Source: Candidatus Aerophobota bacterium (lineage in GTDB: Bacteria > Aerophobota > Aerophobia > Aerophobales > JAGGVN01). From it: a stretch of 35,720 nt of DNA. Under the pieces are notes generated by a model, which was not told where the DNA came from, searched no databases, and saw only the letters and a program-made list of their open reading frames with translations. The stretch lies in the NCBI GenBank assembly GCA_021158005.1, contig JAGGVN010000025.1, positions 1-35,720 of the forward strand, in the 5' to 3' direction. Both the position numbers and the translations under genes were made by a program. Positions within the stretch are counted from its first letter, which is position 1; each line of letters begins with the position of its first letter. Shown in pieces: positions 1 through 8,092 of this stretch.

Positions 1-112
1 AGAAAGATTAGCTAAAACAATAAAGTGAAAATAGCAACTCTGCGCTCTTAAAAGAAAAGTATTTGAAAGAATGATTTTTTATAAATTAGAAAAACTAAAG
101 GGAGGAAATATT

Positions 113-322
113 ATGCCAATTAAATTTACAAAAAATGCAACTTTAGATCAAATTTTGAGGCATCCTGAAGGAAAAAGGATTCTTACTAAATATCACTTAC
201 CCTGCTTGCATTGCCCGATGGCTGCTTATGAAATGGGAAGGTTGAAAATCGGAGAAGTTGCAAAAATTTATGGAATTAATATAGAAAATTTACTTGCAGA
301 ATTAAATTGTACAAAAAGTTAA
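113..322 (+). CDS. DUF1858 domain-containing small protein (redox-disulfide type, C-x2-C motif)
   Basis: Translation MPIKFTKNATLDQILRHPEGKRILTKYHLPCLHCPMAAYEMGRLKIGEVAKIYGIN is typical of DUF1858. GGGAGG Shine-Dalgarno just upstream of ATG at 113, so the ORF-track start at 71 is probably too early. Confidence 0.75.
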   Translation: MPIKFTKNATLDQILRHPEGKRILTKYHLPCLHCPMAAYEMGRLKIGEVAKIYGINIENLLAELNCTKS

Positions 323-642
323 GGTAAAATTTGATGTCAATGGAAAGTAAATTAGAGTCTTCCCAAAATTTTTGAAAGGAAGGGATTCCCAGTATTTATT
401 GGAGGTTTATGTTCTATTATTTATTCCAAAGGTTAATATCCTTTATCTTCAGAGTAGATAAAATTCTTCTTGTATTCCTTCCTCCTCGGGATACAATCCT
501 GTGAACTTCTTCTTTAAATAATAAGGTAAGCTGTCTCTATGGTTTCTATTAATTCAATGGCATCTAAGGAGGAATGAGCGATTCAACCTGGATATCTTTT
601 TCCGAATCAGCAGATTTAAGATTTACCTCAGTTCTTTCTTTA

Positions 643-1641
643 TCATAAAGCGACCTTTTGTCCCTTTCTTCCTGACTTATAAATAGCTTTTGTTAACCTG
701 ATTACTTTAAGTCCACACTCACCTGGTGAGTGGACTTTCTCTTTTCCTAAAATAGCCCGGATAAAATTAGTATCCGGGTCAGAAGAAGAAGGCAAATGAG
801 ATGGTTGATAAATATCCCCATTAGATAATTGATGATAGACTTTACCCTCCTGGAAAAAAAGAGCTCCTTCACTCCCCCAGATAGAAAGATTCTCATACCA
901 ACCAGGAGCATCACCAGAAATAGCTATACTGGCTAAGGCTCCGTTTTTAAACTTAATAGAAAAACTGGAAAAAATATCTACTTTTAACTCCTGCTTATCT
1001 ACAAAAGCAAAAACTTCTTTAGGTTCAAGCTCCGTTAGCCAGAGGGTAATATCAATAAGATGACTCCCAGAATCCATTAGTTGCCCACCCCCAGAAAGTT
1101 GGGGATTTTGTCTCCAGGTATTATCACTAAGCGAACGCCACTCCTGGGCTAATGAAGCAGAGATGAATTTTATTTCTCCTAATTTACCCTCTTCTATAAC
1201 TTTCTTAGCATAGAGAAATATAGGCTGATAGTGACGTTGATAAGCAACAAGTAAAACTTTATTTTTCTCTTTAGCTTTATTTATTAATTTTTCAGCATGA
1301 GAGACTTCTGTAGTCATTGGTTTTTCTACCAAAACATGGAGGCCCTTTTCAAGACTATACAAGCACTGAGAAAAATGAAGAGTATGAGGGGTGAAAATCC
1401 CTACAGCGTCAAGGTGACATCTTTCAATCATTTCTTTATAATCAGTAAATACTAAAGAATCATCTTTGTTTTTCCCTATAAACTCTTCTTTTAGACTAAG
1501 AGCTGCTTTTCTATTAGTGTCGGCAAAACCACTTAGCTCTATCTGAGGTAGACTCCTCAATCGTTTTATATGAGCGGTGCTTATTCCTCCACATCCAATT
1601 ATTCCTACCTTAATTTTTCTTTTTTCTCGATTAGGATCCAT
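643..1641 (-). CDS. Gfo/Idh/MocA family oxidoreductase
   Basis: N-terminal Rossmann motif VGIIGCGGISTAHIKRL, EKPMTTEVSHAEKL motif and C-terminal SGGGQLMDSGSHLIDITLWL. Start set to MDPNREK because AAGGAGG sits about 5 nt upstream. Confidence 0.85.
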   Translation of the reverse strand: MDPNREKRKIKVGIIGCGGISTAHIKRLRSLPQIELSGFADTNRKAALSLKEEFIGKNKDDSLVFTDYKEMIERCHLDAVGIFTPHTLHFSQCLYSLEKGLHVLVEKPMTTEVSHAEKLINKAKEKNKVLLVAYQRHYQPIFLYAKKVIEEGKLGEIKFISASLAQEWRSLSDNTWRQNPQLSGGGQLMDSGSHLIDITLWLTELEPKEVFAFVDKQELKVDIFSSFSIKFKNGALASIAISGDAPGWYENLSIWGSEGALFFQEGKVYHQLSNGDIYQPSHLPSSSDPDTNFIRAILGKEKVHSPGECGLKVIRLTKAIYKSGRKGQKVAL

Positions 1642-1753
1642 CATATCCTCCTTCTTTAATAAACTTATCAATTCCTATTTTCTGTTTATTTTAAATTTAA
1701 TCTTTGCTTAGTAAAGACGCAATATCTTTTGCCTTTCCTCCTACCTCTTATAG

Positions 1754-1936
1754 CTATAATTCTCCTCCCCATCTGGAGGCTTCGCTTCCAACTTTTATGT
1801 TAGGGAAATGACGGCTGATTAATACCAATGTTTCCAGAAACCGCTGGGCAATAGATTCAGCTCCAGCTTGAAGGATTTCTTTCGGTAAAGTGTTAGAGAT
1901 TGAATTCAAAATTGATCTCTCCTTTGCTGATGTCCT
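1754..1936 (-). pseudogene. Possible C-terminal remnant of a decayed gene (open about 60 codons, no start)
   Basis: Minus-strand frame reads RTSAKERSILNSISNTLPKEILQAGAESIAQRFLETLVLISRHFPNIKVGSEASRWGGEL*. It is preceded by an in-frame stop and has a protein-like composition. Family not recognised. Confidence 0.25.
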
Positions 1937-2130
1937 TCAGTTAGGAGAGTGTTAAATAAACTCCTCTTTCTGTGTCAGGACATCCCTATCAGATAGAATC
2001 CTTCGAAAAGAATAAAGAAATTTATTAAAATATTTTACCAGGAAATACAAAAATGAAAAGGAGCGAGAAAAAGAAAAAGGTTAATTAAGATTTATATGCA
2101 TGTCCTATTTTTTTAATTCGATATCTTCCT

Positions 2131-2160
2131 TTTACAAAATGATAAATGTCCTCGTATAAT
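2131..2160 (+). promoter_or_regulatory. Candidate sigma70-type promoter P1 upstream of inositol-1-phosphate synthase
   Basis: TTTACA (2131-2136), 18-nt spacer, TATAAT (2155-2160). Confidence 0.45.
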
Positions 2161-2243
2161 TGCCGGATCTCAGTCTTATAAGACCTATGGAGAAAGAAGA
2201 TGTTTAAAGAGTCCTTCTCGCCTTGGCAAGGTTATTGCGATGC

Positions 2244-2272
2244 TTGACTTCTTTCTCCAAAATGTATATAAT
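2244..2272 (+). promoter_or_regulatory. Candidate sigma70-type promoter P2 upstream of inositol-1-phosphate synthase
   Basis: TTGACT (2244-2249), 17-nt spacer, TATAAT (2267-2272), located 56 nt before the ATG. Confidence 0.65.
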
Positions 2273-2327
2273 TAAATAATTTACCAGAAAAGTTTTTACT
2301 CCCCGGTAAAGAAGAAAGGAGGAAAAG

Positions 2328-3416
2328 ATGAGTAAAATTAGAATTGGAATTGTAGGAATTGGAAACTGTGCTAGTTCATTAATCCAAGGATTAGAATATT
2401 ATAAAGATAAGGGAGAGGAGACCGGGCTAATGCATCCTGAGCTCGGTGGGTATAAATTAAGTGATATTAAGGTAGTGGCTGCTTTTGATATAGATGAAAG
2501 AAAAGTAGGACGAGATTTAAGTGAAGCCCTCTTTGTCGAACCGAACTGTACTAAAATTTTCTACCCTCATGTTCCTTATTACGGAGTGAAGGTAAAGATG
2601 GGTAAGGTTCTGGATGGAGTAGCGGAACATATGAAAGATTATCCTCCAAATAGAGCTTTTCGCGTGAGTAAAGAGAATCCTTGTGACATAGTGAAGGAAT
2701 TAAAAGAGAGTGGAGCGGAAATTTTAATAAATTATCTTCCGGTAGGGTCAGAAGAAGGAACAAGATTTTATGCGCAAGTAGCCCTGGAAGCAGGAGTGGG
2801 TTTTGTTAACTGTATTCCCGTATTTGTTGCTTCTGATAAAGAATGGGGAGAAAAATTTACCAAGAAAGGGCTTCCTATTGTGGGGGATGATATAAAAGCT
2901 CAGATAGGTGCTACCATTGTCCACAGAGTTCTTACTAAATTATTTGTTGACCGGGGGGTAAAAGTGGACAGAACCTATCAGCTTAATGTAGGAGGAAATA
3001 CTGACTTTTTGAATATGATTGCCCGGAATAGGCTTCGCTCAAAGAAGATTTCCAAAACAGAGGCAGTTGAATCTCAAATGATAGAAGCAATCTCTCCGGA
3101 AAATATCTATATTGGACCGAGTGACTATGTTCCCTGGTTAAATGATAATAAGGTATGTTTCATTAGAATGGAAGGGAAAGAGTTTGGTAATGTTCCTCTT
3201 ACTCTGGACCTTAGACTTTCTGTGGAAGATTCACCCAATAGCGCCGGAGTAGTGGTAGATGCTATAAGATGCTGCAAGATTGCTCTGGATAGAAAAGTAG
3301 GTGGACCTCTGATTTCTATCTCCTCTTATGCTATGAAGCATCCTCCAGTTCAATATTCTGATTCCGAAGCTAAAAGACGGGTGGAAGATTTTATTCTGGG
3401 AAAGATTGAGAGATAG
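2328..3416 (+). CDS. ino1: Inositol-3-phosphate (myo-inositol-1-phosphate) synthase
   Basis: MSKIRIGIVGIGNCASSLIQGLEYYKD, LNVGGNTDFLNM and SPNSAGVVVDAIRCCKIALDRKVGGP are characteristic of prokaryotic MIPS. Strong SD AAAGGAGG. Confidence 0.92.
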   Translation: MSKIRIGIVGIGNCASSLIQGLEYYKDKGEETGLMHPELGGYKLSDIKVVAAFDIDERKVGRDLSEALFVEPNCTKIFYPHVPYYGVKVKMGKVLDGVAEHMKDYPPNRAFRVSKENPCDIVKELKESGAEILINYLPVGSEEGTRFYAQVALEAGVGFVNCIPVFVASDKEWGEKFTKKGLPIVGDDIKAQIGATIVHRVLTKLFVDRGVKVDRTYQLNVGGNTDFLNMIARNRLRSKKISKTEAVESQMIEAISPENIYIGPSDYVPWLNDNKVCFIRMEGKEFGNVPLTLDLRLSVEDSPNSAGVVVDAIRCCKIALDRKVGGPLISISSYAMKHPPVQYSDSEAKRRVEDFILGKIER

Positions 3417-3419
3417 GGA

Positions 3420-4115
3420 ATGAAGGCAGTGATTTTGGCGGCTGGTCAAGGGAATAGAATTTCCTCTCTGGGTTTGCCTAAACCTTTAATAGAGATAGAA
3501 GGTTTATCGCTACTGGAGAGGACAATTCTTTTCTTTATCTATCTCCAGGTGAGAAAATTTATAATTGTGGTGGGGTATAGAGCTACAGAAATTAAGAATT
3601 TCTTGAAAGAGCGGAAGATAAGTAAAGAAGTCGAAATTACCTGGGTGGAAAATCCCCAGTTTCACCGGGGTAACGGAGTATCCGTCCTCTGTGCACAAAA
3701 TTATGTAGATGATTGGTTTCTCTTGAGTATGGTAGATCATCTGTATGAACCAGCTATCTTTCTGGATTTTCCTTCCAGAAAAGGTGACCTGGTTTGTGCT
3801 GTTGATTCTGAGCCAAGATTTGCCGATCCTCAAGGAGCCACTAAGGTTTTCTTTGAGGACGGCGTAATCAGAAAAATAGGAAAAAGTCTTAAAAATTATA
3901 ATGCCTTAGATTGCGGTCTTTTCTTATGTTCAAAGAAAATTTTTCCTGTTTTAAAAGAAACAATAAGAGAGGGAAGAGAAGAATGGGACGAAGCAAAGAA
4001 TAGATTTGCTCGAGAATACGGAGCAGAGTTCTTTGACATCAAAGGTGGATTTTGGATAGATGTAGATACTCCTGAAGATTTAATTAAAGCAAAAAAACTG
4101 TTGTCTTCTCGTTAA
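3420..4115 (+). CDS. CTP:inositol-1-phosphate cytidylyltransferase-like nucleotidyltransferase
   Basis: Intact signature LAAGQGNRISSLGLPKPL, followed by HRGNGVSVLCAQ, SMVDHLYEP and EPRFADPQGATKVFFEDGVIRKIGKSLKNYNALDCGLFL, as in IPCT-type enzymes. Begins 3 nt after the ino1 stop. Confidence 0.8.
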   Translation: MKAVILAAGQGNRISSLGLPKPLIEIEGLSLLERTILFFIYLQVRKFIIVVGYRATEIKNFLKERKISKEVEITWVENPQFHRGNGVSVLCAQNYVDDWFLLSMVDHLYEPAIFLDFPSRKGDLVCAVDSEPRFADPQGATKVFFEDGVIRKIGKSLKNYNALDCGLFLCSKKIFPVLKETIREGREEWDEAKNRFAREYGAEFFDIKGGFWIDVDTPEDLIKAKKLLSSR

Positions 4116-4127
4116 AGGGAAAAGTAA

Positions 4128-5450
4128 ATGAAAGCAATAATTCTGGGCAAAGGAGAGAAGCAAAAGGAATTTAAAATATGTGGGTTATCTTTGATAGAAA
4201 GAGCTCTTTATCTTTTAAGGGCAGCAGAAATAAGAGAAGTAATTATTTTTAAAGAATTTTCTCTTGAAAAGAAGAAAAAAATAGAGAAAAGATTAGGAGT
4301 AAAACTGGAAGTTGTTAGAGATAATAAGGCTTTATCTTCTTTGATTGAACGAATGAAGAAGGAGGAGGTTTTTCTTATTTTAAATGAAAATTTTATCTTT
4401 GATATTAATCTCTTGAGAATTTTATTAAAGCATAAAGGAACAATTCTATGTAGTAGTGATTTCAAAAAGGTATCTTCTGTTTCTCTCCCACGAATTTCTT
4501 TTAAAGATGGACGGGTAGAAGGGATTGGTGAAAATCTTATTAATTATCAGGGAGTTTATACGGGGATAGCTCTTTGCGAGAAAAGAATACTTCTTTCTTT
4601 GTTAAAGGAGGAGCAGGCTCTCAATCTTTCCTGGCCAATAAGTCTGAATGAGATTTTAAAAAAAGAGAGAGTAGCTTATTTGAATCTATCCACACTTAAA
4701 TATTATGATAGTGAGGTAAGAAGAGAGGTTAGACCTTTCTGGCAATATCTAAGATCAGAAGAAGATTTAAAAACAGCAAAAAAACATCTTATTGGAGGAA
4801 TTCAAAAAAAGACTCTGGATGTTTTTGCCTGGTACATCCATAGGCCCGTAGAGAATAAGATTACCTGGTGGCTTTGTGAACTACCCTTAACTCCCAATCA
4901 GCTTACTTTGATTACTTTTATTTTAGCTCTTTTTGTAACTTTTCTCTTCTTCAAAGGGTATCTCTTAGCAGCTTCCCTGCTTACCTTAGTAGTGAATATT
5001 CTTGATGGATTAGATGGCAAACAAGCGAGAGCAAAGGGGATGTTTACTAAGTTTGGGAATCTTGAACATTCCTTAGATACTATCTATGAACAGTCCTGGT
5101 ATATAGCTTTTTCCTGGGCTCTTTTTACATCCTCAGGGAAACTTTTGCCTCTTCAGCTCTGCCTGGTAATGATTCTCTTTGATACCTTCAGTCGGCATTG
5201 TTCTATGCAATTCCGAATGACTATGGGAATTCCTCTGGCCGACTACTCCCGATTTGACCGTTCGTTTAGAAAGTTTGACGGAAGAAGAAATATTTATACT
5301 TTTTATATCTTTATCGGTATCCTTGCCGGGGTTCCTTTATTTTCTCTTATAGCTATGTGTCTTCATGCTGTTTTAACCGGATTAGTCTATTTTGTAAGAG
5401 CTACCACCCATATGCATAAATTTGACAAAGGAAAAGTTCTTAAGGAGTAA
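4128..5450 (+). CDS. Fusion protein: degenerate nucleotidyltransferase-like N-terminal domain plus CDP-alcohol phosphotransferase domain
   Basis: C-terminal multi-TM domain with DGLDGKQARAKGMFTKFGNLEHSLD (CDP-alcohol phosphotransferase motif variant). The N-terminus MKAIILGKGEKQKEFKICGLSLIERALYLL resembles IPCT but lacks the GxGxR...PK signature. Confidence 0.8.
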   Translation: MKAIILGKGEKQKEFKICGLSLIERALYLLRAAEIREVIIFKEFSLEKKKKIEKRLGVKLEVVRDNKALSSLIERMKKEEVFLILNENFIFDINLLRILLKHKGTILCSSDFKKVSSVSLPRISFKDGRVEGIGENLINYQGVYTGIALCEKRILLSLLKEEQALNLSWPISLNEILKKERVAYLNLSTLKYYDSEVRREVRPFWQYLRSEEDLKTAKKHLIGGIQKKTLDVFAWYIHRPVENKITWWLCELPLTPNQLTLITFILALFVTFLFFKGYLLAASLLTLVVNILDGLDGKQARAKGMFTKFGNLEHSLDTIYEQSWYIAFSWALFTSSGKLLPLQLCLVMILFDTFSRHCSMQFRMTMGIPLADYSRFDRSFRKFDGRRNIYTFYIFIGILAGVPLFSLIAMCLHAVLTGLVYFVRATTHMHKFDKGKVLKE

Positions 5451-5541
5451 ATTGCAGAATGAATTTAATCTTCAGATTAGCCAAATATCCGGGGTTTACC
5501 CTGATTGGTATAAAGAAACAAAACTATTTATTAAATAGAAA

Positions 5542-7404
5542 ATGTTTAAAAAAAGGAGGATACTATTAAGTGGCGGAATTATCTTAATTTTACTTTTCTC
5601 AGGAGGGGTAAAAGTTTTTTCCTCTATTGGGGTTCAGGTAGACTTAGGTTTTGAAGGTTATTACCCCGTAGATAAATGGGTTCCTTTACATATTCTTTTC
5701 ACTAATGAAGGACCTTTAGTAAAAGGAAATCTTCTTGTAAAATGGAAGAAAAATAAATCTCTTTCCCTAAAACCAACTGAGGTTAGTTATCTCATTCCTC
5801 TTTCTCTTCCACCTTCCTCAAAAAAGTTATATACCACCACTCTTCTTTTAGAATCAGGAGTATCTTCTTTACAGCTTTTGCTCCTTGCAGAAGATAGAAT
5901 TATTTTTAAGAAAGAAATCCCCTTAAAGCCTCTTTATATGAAAGAAGGATTAATTCTGGTGGTTAATAAAAAAGGTTCAGGGTTCGATTTTCTAAATCAG
6001 TTCTCAGACGAAAAGAAGAGAAGAGTTTTTTATATAAAGATGGAAAATTTACCCCGGCAGTGGATAGGATATGACGGAGTAGATGTATTAATAATTGATG
6101 AGGTTTCTTCTCTTAACTTAGAAGATACTCAGAAAGAAGCTTTAAAGAGATGGCTTTCCGTGGGAGGAACTCTTATAATTACGGCGCGGGGGGATTATGG
6201 AAAGTTTACTTCTTCTTTTCTTTTCGAATTGCTCCCTATAGAGATCACCGGAAAAGTAGTTTTAAATCCTCCATTTTCTTTTTCGAAAGAAAATTTTAAA
6301 GGATCCTTAGAGAAACTTGAAGTATGGAAAATTTACTCTTCTCAGGGAGAAGTAAAAATTAGAGAGAAAGGTATTCCCCTTCTGATAAAGTTTAAAAAAG
6401 GAGGGGGGCAGATTTTTTTTCTGGCTACAGATTTCTTCTCATCACCTTTTAGAGATTGGCCAGGAAGGTGGAAATTATGGGAAGAGATGATAGAAAAAAA
6501 GAGCCTGCCCTCTATCCCCCGGGGTATGTTGAATGGGATTATGGAACCTCTTTTTTTATTGGAAAAACCTTCTTATCCTTCCCGGATGAAATTTCTTTTA
6601 TTTTTGAGTGTCTATCTTTTGGTTCTGGGTATTTTTTATATCTTTAAGAAGAAATCTTTACCAGGAGGAAAAAGGGGGAAACTCATTTTCTTTTTAATAA
6701 TTTTCCTCTTTTCTTTTACTTCCTACTATCTATTTGGACGCAAAATAAAACAAGAGAATACTTTCTTAAAGGAAATAAGCATTTATTATAAGAGTGGAGA
6801 AAGTCCCCAGGCACGAGTAGAGAGTTATTTTCTTCTCTTTTCTTCTCAAGAAGATTCTTTTAAACTTAAAACTCGGGCAGAAACCTCTTTTGTGAGTACT
6901 CTTCCAGGGAAAAATGAAAAGATTCACAGGGATTTAGAACTTCTTTTTGATAAGGGAAAAGTATTCTTTACTTTTTTTAGTAAACCCTGGTCTTTTTATA
7001 GTTTTCGCACAGAAACCATTCTTGAATTTCCTCTTTACGGAAAGGTAGAGAAGGAAGGCAGCTTTAAAATATCCTTGAGGAATTTAAATCTTTTTCCTCT
7101 TGAAGATATATTGATTATCTATAAAGAAAAGTATCTTTTTTTTAAGAAACTTCCCTCTCTAAGTGAAAGAGAGTTTACCTTTAATTCAGAAAGGGGAAAA
7201 GATGCGCGTATTTCCTCCCTCGAGGAATCAAAAAGAAAGATTCTTAATCAAATATTTAACCATAAGAAAATAAAGGAAATTTCTTTTAAGAATCCTTTAC
7301 TGGTGGGATGGTTTCGAAAATTTCCCTCCCCGATAGTGGAGGTTAAAGGAGGAATAAATCAAAAATTTACGGGATTGATTTTAATGGTTTTGAAGATTAT
7401 TTGA
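5542..7404 (+). CDS. Uncharacterised envelope/membrane protein (signal peptide, extracytoplasmic region, two central TM segments)
   Basis: N-terminal hydrophobic segment ILLSGGIILILLFSGGVKVFSS, beta-rich region VDLGFEGYYPVDKWVPLHILFTNEG, then TM segments FLLFLSVYLLVLGIFYIF and LIFFLIIFLFSFTSYYLFG. Confidence 0.6.
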   Translation: MFKKRRILLSGGIILILLFSGGVKVFSSIGVQVDLGFEGYYPVDKWVPLHILFTNEGPLVKGNLLVKWKKNKSLSLKPTEVSYLIPLSLPPSSKKLYTTTLLLESGVSSLQLLLLAEDRIIFKKEIPLKPLYMKEGLILVVNKKGSGFDFLNQFSDEKKRRVFYIKMENLPRQWIGYDGVDVLIIDEVSSLNLEDTQKEALKRWLSVGGTLIITARGDYGKFTSSFLFELLPIEITGKVVLNPPFSFSKENFKGSLEKLEVWKIYSSQGEVKIREKGIPLLIKFKKGGGQIFFLATDFFSSPFRDWPGRWKLWEEMIEKKSLPSIPRGMLNGIMEPLFLLEKPSYPSRMKFLLFLSVYLLVLGIFYIFKKKSLPGGKRGKLIFFLIIFLFSFTSYYLFGRKIKQENTFLKEISIYYKSGESPQARVESYFLLFSSQEDSFKLKTRAETSFVSTLPGKNEKIHRDLELLFDKGKVFFTFFSKPWSFYSFRTETILEFPLYGKVEKEGSFKISLRNLNLFPLEDILIIYKEKYLFFKKLPSLSEREFTFNSERGKDARISSLEESKRKILNQIFNHKKIKEISFKNPLLVGWFRKFPSPIVEVKGGINQKFTGLILMVLKII

Positions 7405-8042
7405 AGGAGAAACTAAATAATTATATGATAGATTTAAAGAAAAGCTTGTGGATAAAAGCTCATCTTTTTTATCTGGGAATTCTTTCTCTTCTTTCTATAA
7501 TTATCTGGCCTGAAAATGAATTTTTTAGCTTTGATAAACCTGAATCCTTCTCTATTTTAATGACCGGGCAGATAATTATTCTCTCCTATTTTGTGATGAG
7601 AATAGGAGAAAAGGGAGGAATTTACCAAATTAGGCAAAAGATAAATCCTTTAAGAAGATTAAAGAGCGAGGTGACGGGAACTTTTTTATTCTTTCTGGTT
7701 ATGTTTTTCTCTTCTTTTCCTTTGATGATTCCTTTTTATTTTACAGGAGGAATTTACGGAAAGGACTTACTAATCGGGTCCCTTTTTATCTTTATCTCTG
7801 TAATTACTTTTATTAACTTAAGTTTTTGTTGTTCTTTGCTTATTAAAAGTATAGATTTTCGTTCGGCAACCACCCATATCTTATTCTTTCTCTTCCTGGG
7901 AGGGCTTTTCCTGACCCGGTCAGGGAAAGAGAAATTTTTTCATCTGAATCCTCTTTTCTTTTTCTTTATTCTCAGTGTCTCTTTTATTTCTCTCTTCCTT
8001 GGGTTAAAATATGGGAATCTCCATGGATCCGAGGTGCGCTAA
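7401..8042 (+). CDS. Multi-TM membrane protein (about six TM segments, possibly ABC-2 permease-like)
   Basis: Long hydrophobic helices throughout. TTG start overlaps the previous stop (TTGA), consistent with translational coupling. Confidence 0.55.
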   Translation: MKEKLNNYMIDLKKSLWIKAHLFYLGILSLLSIIIWPENEFFSFDKPESFSILMTGQIIILSYFVMRIGEKGGIYQIRQKINPLRRLKSEVTGTFLFFLVMFFSSFPLMIPFYFTGGIYGKDLLIGSLFIFISVITFINLSFCCSLLIKSIDFRSATTHILFFLFLGGLFLTRSGKEKFFHLNPLFFFFILSVSFISLFLGLKYGNLHGSEVR

Positions 8043-8092
8043 TCGTTTGTATGTACCAATGTTAAAGACAGGGGCAAACTTTAATAAAAAAA

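Noticed and set aside
2551-2763. Minus-strand ORF of 70 aa inside ino1
   Set aside because: Lies antisense within a well-supported gene with no RBS; low-complexity antisense translation.
3231-3833. Minus-strand ORFs antisense to ino1 and the IPCT-like gene (3231..3449, 3510..3833)
   Set aside because: Fully overlapped by confident plus-strand genes and no recognisable domain.
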